Assembly: GCA_029027985.1 (NCBI GenBank) | Contig: CP119076.1 | Location: 682,001 to 746,000 of the forward strand | Length of the DNA: 64,000 bases | Direction of reading: 5' to 3' | Origin: Klebsiella aerogenes | Lineage (GTDB): Bacteria > Pseudomonadota > Gammaproteobacteria > Enterobacterales > Enterobacteriaceae | Shown here: positions 45,200 through 54,700 of the stretch, one piece after another | How positions within the stretch are numbered: the first letter of the stretch is position 1 | Layout of the letters: the number at the start of each line of letters is the position of its first letter | Position numbers and translations under genes: made by a program | Notes under the pieces: generated by a model | What the model saw: the letters and a program-made list of their open reading frames with translations, nothing else | Told to the model about the DNA's origin: nothing | Database searches by the model: none

Positions 45200-46390
45200 A
45201 TGACCAAATCTGTTATCACCGAAGCGTTACGCCCTATCGAACTGCATCAGGTCGATCGCCTGGCGTTGGGGCATAAGCTGGAAGAGGCGCTGGCTCGGGT
45301 AACGCGCAAGCTCGATAAAAATATCGTCGCTTTCGGCGATAAGTTCCCCGGCGAGGCCTGTGAGAACGGTATCTGGCCGCGTACCGACAACGTCGAATGG
45401 ACCACCAGTTTTTGGCCGGGCCAGCTGTGGCTGGCGTGGGAGATGACCGGTAAAGCGCGTTTCCGCGAAGCCGCCGAGCGCTATTTACCCTCGTTCGCGC
45501 AGCGTATTGAACAGCGTATTGATACCGCGACGCACGATCTCGGGTTCCTCTATTCGCTCTCCTGCGTCAGCGCCTGGCGGTTAACCGGCAACCAGGCCGC
45601 CCGCCAGTCGGCGCTGCTGGCCGCCGATCGTTTGATGGAGCGCTTTAACCCAACGGCTAACATTATTCAGGCATGGGGCGATTTAAACGATCCGGAGCAG
45701 CAGGGACGGATGATCATCGACTGCAATATGAACCTGCCGCTGCTGTACTGGGCCAGCGAGCAGACCGGCGATCCGCGCTACGCCCAGGCGGCGACGGCTC
45801 ATGCTGAGCAGGCGGCGAACTATATCGTGCGCGAAGACGCTTCGACTTATCACACTTACTATATGGACGTACTGACCGGCGAGCCGCGGTTTGGCAATAC
45901 GCATCAGGGCTACAGCGATACCTCGTGCTGGTCGCGCGGCCAGGCGTGGGGCATTTACGGTTTCCTGCTTAGCTATCAGCACACTGGCGATAAGCAGATG
46001 GTTGAGCTATCGCGCAGCCTGGCGCACTACTTCCTGAACCGTCTGCCGGAAGATGATGTTTGCCACTGGGATCTGGCGCTGCTTGGCACCGATGCGGTGC
46101 GCGACAGTTCGGCGGCGGCGATTGCCGCCTGCGGACTGCTGGAGCTGGTCAAGGCGCTGCCGACGCTCGATGCGCACCGCGCATATTATGAAGAGATGGC
46201 GCTGCGTATCACGCTGTCGTTGACCGACAACTATCTGGCCCGCGACGACGAGCCGACCGAAGGGCTGCTGCAACATTCGGTTTATCACATGGGCAGCGGC
46301 AAGGGCGTCGATCAGTGCTGTAGCTGGGGTGACTATTTCTATCTTGAATTGCTGGCGCGGGTGCGGCAGATCTGGCACCCGTACTGGTAA
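45200..46390 (+). CDS. GH88 unsaturated glucuronyl/galacturonyl hydrolase
   Basis: The 396-aa alpha/alpha-barrel enzyme starts at ATG 45200 after GGAG; the reading from 45167 overlaps the transporter gene. Catalytic-region Asp residues lie in HDLGFLYS (D113) and in IIDCNMNLPLLYW, with aromatic walls WTTSFWPGQLWLAW and WSRGQAWGIYGF. GH88 enzymes hydrate the C4-C5 double bond of the terminal unsaturated uronic acid left by polysaccharide lyases, releasing it. It gives the cluster its functional interpretation. Confidence 0.88.
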   Translation: MTKSVITEALRPIELHQVDRLALGHKLEEALARVTRKLDKNIVAFGDKFPGEACENGIWPRTDNVEWTTSFWPGQLWLAWEMTGKARFREAAERYLPSFAQRIEQRIDTATHDLGFLYSLSCVSAWRLTGNQAARQSALLAADRLMERFNPTANIIQAWGDLNDPEQQGRMIIDCNMNLPLLYWASEQTGDPRYAQAATAHAEQAANYIVREDASTYHTYYMDVLTGEPRFGNTHQGYSDTSCWSRGQAWGIYGFLLSYQHTGDKQMVELSRSLAHYFLNRLPEDDVCHWDLALLGTDAVRDSSAAAIAACGLLELVKALPTLDAHRAYYEEMALRITLSLTDNYLARDDEPTEGLLQHSVYHMGSGKGVDQCCSWGDYFYLELLARVRQIWHPYW

Positions 46391-46411
46391 TCGTTACGCA
46401 ATGGAGAGCAG

Positions 46412-46969
46412 ATGAACAACGTAGCCGTGTTATTAGCCCCCGGTTTTGAAGAGGGGGAAGCGATCGTCACTATCGATATCCTGCGCCGCCTGAATATTCG
46501 GGTGCAGACGATTTCCTGCGGCGATAGCCGCGAGGTGGTCAGCTATCACGCCATCCCGATGAGGGCGGATAGCACCCTGCAGGCCAGTTTTGACCAGACC
46601 TTCGATGCGGTAGTGCTGCCGGGCGGCCCGGAAGGCAGCGCCAACCTGGCGAAAAGCGCGGAGGTTATCGCCTTCGTTCGCCGCCACGATGAAGCGGGTA
46701 AATATATTTGCCCGATTTGCTCTGCCGCCGCCCGCGTACTGGGCGGCAATGGGCTACTCAAGGGCCGTCGCTATGTCTGTTCCGGCGAGTTATGGCGGCA
46801 GGTGAGCGATGGCGTGTATGTGGACGCCGACGTGGTGGAAGACGGTAATCTGCTGAGCGGCCGCGGGTTGGGCAAGGTGTTTGATTTCGCCTTTACGCTG
46901 GCGGCGCGGCTGCAGGGCGATGAAGCGCCGGCGCGCTATCAGGCGGAACATATTTATTATCCGTGGTAG
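46412..46969 (+). CDS. DJ-1/PfpI family protein
   Basis: The 185-aa protein has the DJ-1 nucleophile elbow cysteine C103 in ICPICSAAARVLG, with supporting E16 (GFEEGEA). It has the length of DJ-1/ThiJ/YajL. It follows GH88 by 21 bp in the same operon and is closed by a terminator. DJ-1-type enzymes deal with glyoxals and reactive carbonyls, which unsaturated uronates generate as ring-opened 4-deoxy-5-keto sugars; that link is inferred. Confidence 0.85.
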   Translation: MNNVAVLLAPGFEEGEAIVTIDILRRLNIRVQTISCGDSREVVSYHAIPMRADSTLQASFDQTFDAVVLPGGPEGSANLAKSAEVIAFVRRHDEAGKYICPICSAAARVLGGNGLLKGRRYVCSGELWRQVSDGVYVDADVVEDGNLLSGRGLGKVFDFAFTLAARLQGDEAPARYQAEHIYYPW

Positions 46970-46991
46970 AGGAAAATAGCCAGTGACTGCC

Positions 46992-47015
46992 AAAGGCGCC
47001 TTAATGGCGCCTTTT
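46992..47015 (+). terminator. Intrinsic terminator after the DJ-1 gene
   Basis: Nine-bp stem AAAGGCGCC/GGCGCCTTT, loop TTAAT, T-rich run afterwards (TTTTAATTTTTG). Confidence 0.9.
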
Positions 47016-47085
47016 AATTTTTGTAGCGCCCTCTCATTTCTCCAGGTTAATAGTGTGTCAAGGATTGCCTTATCCTTACTTAAAT

Positions 47086-47104
47086 GATATTAATTATCAT
47101 TCTC
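47086..47104 (+). promoter_or_regulatory. Fur box upstream of iroN
   Basis: GATATTAATTATCATTCTC matches the Fur consensus at 15 of 19 positions and lies 92 bp before iroN. Confidence 0.85.
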
Positions 47105-47196
47105 ATAATAAAAACATAATAACAAAATCAATACCTGGCAAGGATGTGAGCTTAACGAACAACCACTTTAAGTTAGGCATGAATTAGGGAATAGGT

Positions 47197-49371
47197 ATGA
47201 GAATTAACAAGATCCTCTGGCCGCTCACCGCGCTAGTGGTAGGGCTGAATAGCCCGCTATCCGCCGCCAAATCCTCCGACGATAGTGATGAAACGCTGGT
47301 CGTTGAAGCCACCGCAGAACAAGTACTAAAGCAGCAGCCGGGCGTTTCAATTATTACCAGCGAAGATATTAAAAAGGACCCTCCGGTCAACGACCTCTCC
47401 GATATTATTCGCAAAATGCCGGGGGTAAACCTGACCGGCAACAGCGCGTCGGGTACCCGCGGTAATAACCGCCAAATCGATATTCGCGGCATGGGGCCGG
47501 AAAACACCTTAATCCTTATTGATGGCGTCCCGGTGACCTCGCGTAACTCTGTACGCTATAGCTGGCGTGGCGAACGTGATACCCGCGGCGATACTAACTG
47601 GGTACCGCCAGAGCAGGTTGAACGCATTGAAGTCATTCGCGGCCCGGCGGCGGCGCGCTATGGTTCCGGCGCGGCGGGCGGGGTAGTGAATATCATTACC
47701 AAACGCCCGACCAATGACTGGCACGGCTCGCTGTCGCTATACACCAACCAACCGGAAAGCAGCGATGAAGGGGCCACCCGACGCGCCAACTTTAGCCTGA
47801 GCGGGCCGCTGGCCGGCGATGCGCTGACGATGCGTCTGTACGGCAACCTGAATAAAACCGACGCCGACAGCTGGGATATTAACTCTTCCGCTGGCTCGAA
47901 AAACGCTGCCGGCCACGAAGGGGTACGCAATAAAGATATTAACGGCGTCGTCTCCTGGAAAGTGAATCCGCAGCAAATCCTCGATTTTGAAGCCGGGTAT
48001 AGTCGCCAGGGAAATATCTACGCTGGCGATACGCAAAACAGCTCTTCCAGCGTGGTGACCGAAAGCCTGGCGAAATCTGGCGAAGAGACCAACCGCTTGT
48101 ACAGGCAGAATTACGGCATTACCCATAACGGGATCTGGGACTGGGGGCAAAGCCGTTTCGGGGTCTATTACGAAAAAACCAATAATACCCGCATGGATGA
48201 AGGTTTATCCGGCGGCGGTGAAGGGCGTATTTCGGCGGATGAGAAATTCACCACTAACCGCCTGACCTCCTGGCGCACCAGCGGCGAAGTTAATATTCCG
48301 CTGGATCTGTGGGTCGATCAAACCCTGACCGTCGGCGCAGAGTGGAACCGCGATGAGCTTGACGATCCTTCTTCTACCGGCCTAACGGTGAATGATAATA
48401 ATATTGGCGGCATCTCCGGTTCAGCGGCGGATCGCAGCAGTAAAAACCATTCACAAATCAGCGCGCTCTATTTTGAAGATAATATTGAGCCGACTCCCGG
48501 TACCAATATTATCCCTGGCCTGCGCTTTGATTATCTCAATGAGTCCGGCGGTAACTTCAGCCCCAGCCTGAACCTGTCGCAGGAATTAGGCGATTACTTC
48601 AAAGTCAAAGCCGGGATTGCCCGAACGTTTAAAGCGCCAAATCTCTATCAATCCAGTGAAGGCTATCTGCTCTATTCGAAAGGCAATGGCTGCCCAAAAG
48701 ATATAACTTCTGGCGGCTGTTATCTGATCGGTAATAAAGATCTCGATCCAGAAATCAGCGTCAATAAAGAGATCGGTCTGGAGTTTGCCCTCGACGATTA
48801 CCATGCCAGCGTGACCTACTTCCGTAATGATTATCAGAATAAGATCGTGGCCGGTGATGACATAATCGGGCAAACCGCTTCCGGCGCGTATATTCTCCAG
48901 TGGCAGAATGGTGGAAAAGCGTTAGTCGATGGCATTGAAGCCAGCATGGCGTTCCCGCTGGTGAAAGATCGTCTGAAATGGAATACCAACGCCACTTACA
49001 TGATTACTTCGGAACAAAAAGATACCGGCAACCCGCTCTCGGTTATCCCTAAATACACCATCAACAACTCGCTGGACTGGACGATAACCCAGGCGTTTTC
49101 CGCCAGCGTCAACTGGACACTATACGGTAGACAAAAACCGCGTACCCATGCGGAATCGCGCAGCGAAGACACCGGCGGCCTGTCGGGTAAAGAGCTGGGG
49201 GCTTATTCGCTGGTGGGCACCAACTTTAATTACGATATTAATAAAAACCTGCGCCTGAACGTTGGGGTCAGCAATATCTTCGATAAACAGATCTATCGTT
49301 CATCCGAAGGGGCAAATACCTATAACGAACCCGGTCGGGCTTATTATGCCGGGGTGACGGCGAGCTTCTGA
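47197..49371 (+). CDS. iroN: Salmochelin/enterobactin outer membrane receptor IroN
   Basis: The 724-aa TonB-dependent receptor matches IroN of Salmonella and E. coli along its length. It has a signal peptide (cut near ALVVGLNSPLSAA), TonB box region DETLVVEATAEQ, plug domain (about 40-190, IDIRGMGPENTLILIDGVPV, RIEVIRGPAAARYGSGAAGGVVNI) and a 22-strand barrel ending in YYAGVTASF with terminal Phe. It imports glucosylated and linear enterobactins and needs TonB-ExbBD, the latter encoded at 9 kb. It is convergent with iroE, as is usual for the iro locus. Confidence 0.96.
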   Translation: MRINKILWPLTALVVGLNSPLSAAKSSDDSDETLVVEATAEQVLKQQPGVSIITSEDIKKDPPVNDLSDIIRKMPGVNLTGNSASGTRGNNRQIDIRGMGPENTLILIDGVPVTSRNSVRYSWRGERDTRGDTNWVPPEQVERIEVIRGPAAARYGSGAAGGVVNIITKRPTNDWHGSLSLYTNQPESSDEGATRRANFSLSGPLAGDALTMRLYGNLNKTDADSWDINSSAGSKNAAGHEGVRNKDINGVVSWKVNPQQILDFEAGYSRQGNIYAGDTQNSSSSVVTESLAKSGEETNRLYRQNYGITHNGIWDWGQSRFGVYYEKTNNTRMDEGLSGGGEGRISADEKFTTNRLTSWRTSGEVNIPLDLWVDQTLTVGAEWNRDELDDPSSTGLTVNDNNIGGISGSAADRSSKNHSQISALYFEDNIEPTPGTNIIPGLRFDYLNESGGNFSPSLNLSQELGDYFKVKAGIARTFKAPNLYQSSEGYLLYSKGNGCPKDITSGGCYLIGNKDLDPEISVNKEIGLEFALDDYHASVTYFRNDYQNKIVAGDDIIGQTASGAYILQWQNGGKALVDGIEASMAFPLVKDRLKWNTNATYMITSEQKDTGNPLSVIPKYTINNSLDWTITQAFSASVNWTLYGRQKPRTHAESRSEDTGGLSGKELGAYSLVGTNFNYDINKNLRLNVGVSNIFDKQIYRSSEGANTYNEPGRAYYAGVTASF

Positions 49372-49387
49372 TCGCATCGTCATCATA

Positions 49388-49415
49388 ATACTGCCCGCAA
49401 TCGCGCGGGCAGTAT
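49388..49415. terminator. Bidirectional hairpin between iroN and iroE
   Basis: Eleven-bp stem ATACTGCCCGC/GCGGGCAGTAT with 6-nt loop in the 54-bp convergent gap; suited to end both transcripts. Confidence 0.75.
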
Positions 49416-49425
49416 CAAGGCGGGG

Positions 49426-50373
49426 TTAAAGACAGCGGTGCTGGTTCGGCGCTTTTTCGCGACTCATTTCCAGCAGCGCGCTGCGGTACGAGGCGTTGAA
49501 CATCGGCCCGTGGCCGAGGCCCGGGAAATCCCAAAAGGCGGCATTAACCCCTTTCTCCTGCAGCGTGGCGAGGGTGGCATGCACTTTGGTTAGCACTTCG
49601 GCCGCGCGCGTTGCCCGATTATCGCCCGGCGTCGCAGAACCTTCCATGATGGCCAGATTTTTGCCGCAGTATGATGCAGGTTTGGCCGCCGTGAGCCGGC
49701 TCAGCAGGGCGAAGTTATCCTGGCCCAGCGACGGGCTGGCGCTGTAATAAGCGTGGAAGAACGAGGACGACAGCCAGGAGTCGAGCACGAACAGGCCGCC
49801 GTAGGAGTGGCCCCACAGACCGCGGCGCTGCGGGTTGATCTGCAGTCCTTGCTCCGCCTTAACGGCAATATGCGTTTCCAGTAACTGGCGGAAGTCGTCG
49901 ATGCCGCCGCTTTTGCGCCCCGGTCGCCCGCTAGCGGAATGGGTTTTACCGTTCGCTTGCGCGGCTGGCGTGTAGTCGTAGGCCCGGCCGCTAAGATCGA
50001 AAGGCAAGTTGGTCTGATAGCCGATCGCGACGATCACCGGCGGCGATTGTGCCGCCAGCTGTTTGAGCAGCTCATCAGACAGGCGATCCATTACCGCATT
50101 ACCATCGAGCATGTATAGCACGGGATAGCCCGTCGGCGGTGCGGCTTTATTTGGCACGGCGGTCCATACCCGATAGTGGCGAGCGCCGTCGGCGGAGTCG
50201 AACTGATTGACGCTAAAGTGGTAAAACGCCGAACCCTTATCGGCGATATTGGGCCCCAGCGGCTGCATATCCGGTTTTGCTAAGCCTGAAGCGCTATAAC
50301 CGAGGGTGAGGCAAGAAAGAACGGCAAAAAGCGCCTTGCGCGGGCGCGTAGAGCGAGACTCACGGGCATACAT
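49426..50373 (-). CDS. iroE: Periplasmic salmochelin esterase IroE
   Basis: The 315-aa alpha/beta hydrolase has an N-terminal hydrophobic anchor/signal (about 13-31, KALFAVLSCLTLGYSASG), the nucleophile S190 in GHSYGG and H288 in GLGHGP. It matches IroE, which linearises cyclic (glucosyl-)enterobactin in the periplasm during export. It is last in the iroBCDE operon, 82 bp after iroD. Confidence 0.94.
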   Translation of the reverse strand: MYARESRSTRPRKALFAVLSCLTLGYSASGLAKPDMQPLGPNIADKGSAFYHFSVNQFDSADGARHYRVWTAVPNKAAPPTGYPVLYMLDGNAVMDRLSDELLKQLAAQSPPVIVAIGYQTNLPFDLSGRAYDYTPAAQANGKTHSASGRPGRKSGGIDDFRQLLETHIAVKAEQGLQINPQRRGLWGHSYGGLFVLDSWLSSSFFHAYYSASPSLGQDNFALLSRLTAAKPASYCGKNLAIMEGSATPGDNRATRAAEVLTKVHATLATLQEKGVNAAFWDFPGLGHGPMFNASYRSALLEMSREKAPNQHRCL

Positions 50374-50455
50374 CCGATGATTATTCCTTTTCCGCAGGTA
50401 AATTTTAGTTATTCAGAAAGCACATACAGTTGCCTGAAAGCGCTCGTTGGTCAAG

Positions 50456-51694
50456 TCAGCCCTGCAGTAAGCCGAGCCCGTCAAGCAAGGCGCCGCGCCA
50501 CCAGGCGTAATCATGCCCGCCGGTGTAAATAGCGCAATGACTCTCGACGCCGGCCGCCAGTAGCTGCTGATGAAGCCGCTCGACATGAGGCACCGTCGAA
50601 CCCTCCAGTGAGCCTACGCACAGGCGAATACGCACATCGCGCGGCGGCGCGGCCAGCACATGTTCGCTGACCCATGAAGTATCGGTGGCGCTAAATAAAT
50701 GGGGCCGACTGCCGCCATCCGGCGTCCACCACATGGAAGGCGAGTGGCTGAGCACCAGACCGAAGGTTTCCGGCGCATGGCGGGCGGCCATCAGCGCGCT
50801 GACGCCGCCGAGGCTCTGCCCGGCCAGCACGGTGCGCGAACGATCCGCCCATTTCTGTTGTGGCTGTTCGCGGCGAATGGCGGGGATGAGATGCTCCGCG
50901 ACATCCTGTATCAGTTCGCTGCGCCCGCCGAGTAACAGGGTGCGTTCGCGTTCATTGATATTATCGATACCCAGCAGCGCCACGGGAACGATGCGGCGAC
51001 TATCGATCGCAGCGTCAATGGCCGCGCACACCCCAAGATGATCGAACCAGGTTTCGCCATCGGGCAGCACCACCATGCCGAGCGGCTGTGAATCCTCAAC
51101 CGCGGGCAGGTACAGGCGCACCCGCCGCGATTGCCCGGCAATGACCCGCTCTGAGGTTAGCAGGGTTCCGGCATGGCGGCCTCCGTGCCATTCGGATTGA
51201 GCGGGCGCCTTATCCAGCGCCAGGACTGACTCCTGCGCGCTGTCGCGAACGGCGATCCCCGGCGTCTTGTTGAGCGGATCGGCCTGTCCGGCGAGGGCGG
51301 CAAAGCGGCTCCCTAGCTGGTTAACAATCTCTTCCGGCGTGCCGGGCGGGATCTCTACCAGCGAATAAGAACCGCAGTAGCTGGCCGGGAGGCGCAACGT
51401 CAGGGTCCAGATATCCGTTGCGGGAATCTGGGTCATCAGCCCTTTTGCCACCTGTTCTTTGTCGGTTACCCGGTTCAAGCGCAGATAAACGCCCTGCAGC
51501 AGACGGCGTGCGCGCCACAAAAAAGTGACTTCACGTTCATCGGCAGCGCCGTCAGCCGTTGTCACTAGCGGTACCGGCAGCGATGCGGCCTGCTGCCAGA
51601 AACGAGAAAGATCGGTAATGTTGGCGGTAGCCAACTGGCGGCGCAGGCCGGCGATAGCTGCTGAAACCGGCGGATGTGAATTCATATCGAACAT
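50456..51694 (-). CDS. iroD: Cytoplasmic salmochelin/enterobactin esterase IroD
   Basis: The 412-aa Fes-type esterase has an N-terminal Fes domain (about 1-170) and a catalytic alpha/beta hydrolase domain with nucleophile Ser in GQSLGG (S294 from this start) and His in TGGHDYAWW. ATG 51694 is chosen because AAGAGATAG lies just upstream; 51685 is also possible. It cleaves ferric salmochelins to free iron in the cytoplasm. A terminator-like hairpin lies between it and iroC. Confidence 0.94.
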   Translation of the reverse strand: MFDMNSHPPVSAAIAGLRRQLATANITDLSRFWQQAASLPVPLVTTADGAADEREVTFLWRARRLLQGVYLRLNRVTDKEQVAKGLMTQIPATDIWTLTLRLPASYCGSYSLVEIPPGTPEEIVNQLGSRFAALAGQADPLNKTPGIAVRDSAQESVLALDKAPAQSEWHGGRHAGTLLTSERVIAGQSRRVRLYLPAVEDSQPLGMVVLPDGETWFDHLGVCAAIDAAIDSRRIVPVALLGIDNINERERTLLLGGRSELIQDVAEHLIPAIRREQPQQKWADRSRTVLAGQSLGGVSALMAARHAPETFGLVLSHSPSMWWTPDGGSRPHLFSATDTSWVSEHVLAAPPRDVRIRLCVGSLEGSTVPHVERLHQQLLAAGVESHCAIYTGGHDYAWWRGALLDGLGLLQG

Positions 51695-51734
51695 TCTATC
51701 TCTTTGAAAAATCATACTACCAGTAAAAATAGCT

Positions 51735-51763
51735 AAAGCGGCTGTTCCGCGAACAGCCGCTTT
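51735..51763 (-). terminator. Intra-operon hairpin between iroC and iroD
   Basis: A perfect 13-bp stem (AAAGCGGCTGTTC/GAACAGCCGCTTT) with 3-nt loop; on the minus strand AGCTATTTTTACTGG follows. It could act as a partial terminator or as an mRNA processing barrier that sets iroBC against iroDE levels. Confidence 0.7.
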
Positions 51764-51797
51764 AGGCGTGTTGATTAAGGTCTAACTCTTACCATCA

Positions 51798-54700
51798 CTA
51801 TCCCACGATTTCTCCCGTTATGTCGTGTTGGCTACGCCCTTCCGGCTGGCCGACGCTGTCGCGCCATAAGCGGGTATAGAATCCGCCTGCCTTGAGCAAT
51901 TGCTCGTGAGTACCGTATTCCGCGAGCCGTCCCTTATCGACAACGGCTATCAGATCGCAGCGCTGAGCGGTGGTCAGGCGGTGTGCCACGATTAACGCCA
52001 AACGATTCTCCGCGTGGGCGACTTCGGTTAACGAAGACATTAAGCGCTCTTCCGATCGGCGATCGAGGCGCGACGTGGCTTCGTCCAGAAGCAGGACGTG
52101 GGCATTCGCCAACTGGGCGCGAGCCAGCGCAATCAGCTGACGTTGTCCGGCGGACAAATCCGCGCCGCCGTTATTGACCGGCGTGCGGAAGCCCTGCGGC
52201 AATTGGCGTATTAGCTCAAACAGACCTGCCCGTCGTGAAGCAATTTCAACTTCAGCATGGCTGCTGGATGGCCGCGAATAACGAATGTTTTCCGCAATAT
52301 CGCCGCTAAATAGCGCAACATCCTGATCGACCAGGCCAATCTGACGACGGTAATCGGCAAGGGTCGCCGCCGTCATCTGCCGCTCGCCAATGCCGATGGT
52401 CCCGCTGGTGGGCGAATACAGTCCGGCGATAAGCTTAATCAATGTCGACTTCCCGGCGCCGCTGCGGCCAACGACCGCTACGACGGTGCCTTCGGGGATG
52501 GTTAGGGTGAGCTTGTCCAGCGCCGGCTCTGGGCTGCCGGGATAGCGGAACGTCACTTCATCAAGCCGTAATGCCCCCGTGGCGGGCGGAGCGGAAGAGG
52601 GCTCGACGTTCTCCGTATCGTCGGTCGCCAGCAGTTCATCAATATGTTTACCGCTGGCCGTCGCCTGCTGGAAGGAATCCACAATCCCGGATAATTGCTG
52701 TACCGGGCCGTAAAACTGTCCCAGCAACAGGAAGAACGCCGCCAGTACCCCGGCGGTCATTTCACCCTCGGCCACCCTTGAGGCGCCGACCAACAGCACG
52801 GCGGCATAGGAGGCCTCGGTGCAGAAGGTCAGGAAGGGGAAATAGACCGCAAGGTATTTCTGCGCGCGTACGCGGGTGGCGCGGAAGCGATCCGATAATG
52901 CGCGCAGCCGGGCGGCCTCCTGCTCCTGCTGACCGTGCGATTGCACGACGCGCAGGCCGGAGACTTTCTCCTGCAGAGTGCTATTCACTTTGCCGATTTC
53001 GAGGCGCGCCTGGGCATAGGCCGGCGAACTCAGGCGACGGTAAATCCAGGTCGCCAGCGCGACTACCGGCACCGCGCTTAATGCCGTCAGCGCCAGTATA
53101 GGGTCGAGCCAGAACATGGCCGCGGCGATGGCGAACATCGTGACCAGGCTGGTGGCCGCGCCGGCAAGGCCGTTTTGCAGAAAACGGGCGAGGGAGTCGA
53201 CATCAACGGTCATCCGGGTCAGGCGTGAATCGACATGCTTTTCATGCCAGGGGAGGGCCAGGCGCAGCATATGGCCGAAGCTGCGTAGGCGTACCGTATG
53301 CTGAACCGACTCCGCCGCTCTGGCGGCGAAGACCGTCTGTAGTGAATAACAGCACCAGCTTATGGCCACCAGGCACAGAGCGAGCAGAGCGCAGATGCCG
53401 ATAGTCGCCATATCGCCAGCGGCGACCCCCGAGTCAATACCGCGCTGCAGCAGTATTAGCACGCCGACGCCGGCGGCGGAATCCAGCGCGATCAGTAGGG
53501 CGGCGATGATGAACATCCACGCCACCGGCCGTAACAGCGAGGTAAATTTACGCCCCTCGCCGGCCAGCGCCTGCTGCACCGCCTGTTCCGGTATGCGGGT
53601 CATGCGGGCGACAAAACCGTTGCCGTCAGTTTCCGGCAAGGCTTGCGGTTCATCGTTCTGTGCCGCTGGGGTTGTCGGCCACAGATCGTGGCAGCCGCTG
53701 GCGCTTGGTTCGAGGAAATCGCCGTCGCCGGTCATCAGCGCGCGGAACGCCGGGCAGCGAGACTCAAGCTCTGCCTGGCTGCCGATGTCCACCACTTGCC
53801 CTTTATCCAGCACCACAATTCGACTGGCCAGCTGCAGCGTCGCCCGGCGGCGGGCTATTACCAGCAGCATGTGCCGTTCATCGGCGTAACGACTCAGCGC
53901 GGCGTTGATCTCCGCTTCGGTACCGGCATCTACCGCAGAGGTGGTGTCATCGAGAATCAGCAGTTCCGGCGCGGTAATCAGCGCCCGCGCCAACGCGATG
54001 CGCTGGCGCTGCCCTCCAGACAGGTTCGTACCGCGCTCGGTTAGCCGGGTATCGAAGCCTTTTGGTAAGGCGTTGATAAACTCGCTGGCGCCTGCCGCCG
54101 CCGCCGCGCGGCGAATATCTTCCGCCGTCGCCTGGGGGTGGCCGTAGGCGATATTCTCCGCTACCGTACCGGCAAACAGGAATGCATCTTCAAATACCAC
54201 TCCCACCTGACGACGCAGCGCCTCCAGTTTGAGCTCGCGAAGGTTCTGCCGGCCGGCGCTGGTGTTAAGCCAAATATCACCGGCGCTGGGATCGTAAAAG
54301 CGCGCCAGCAGCATCAGCAGTGTCGATTTACCCGATCCCGATGCGCCGACCACCGCCACCGTTTCACCGGTCTGCAGAGAAAACGACACATCGCTCAGGA
54401 TGCGGTTGCCGTTGCCATAATCGAAGTTCACTTTTTCCAGTTCCAGGCCAGTCACGCGGCCATTGAGCGCTTCTCTACCGTCAACCATTTGCGAACGGGT
54501 GTCGATCAGGGCGAAGACTCGTTCTACGGATGCCTGGGTACGTTGGGCAATCACCAGGAACGAGGCCAGCACGCGGGTCGGCCCGGTCAGCATGGCGAGG
54601 AAACTGGCAAAGGCCACGAAGGTCCCGAGGTCAATTCGCCCGTGCATTACCGACCAGCCGCCATAGCACAGAAGAACGATTTGCCCGAGCACCGGCAGCG

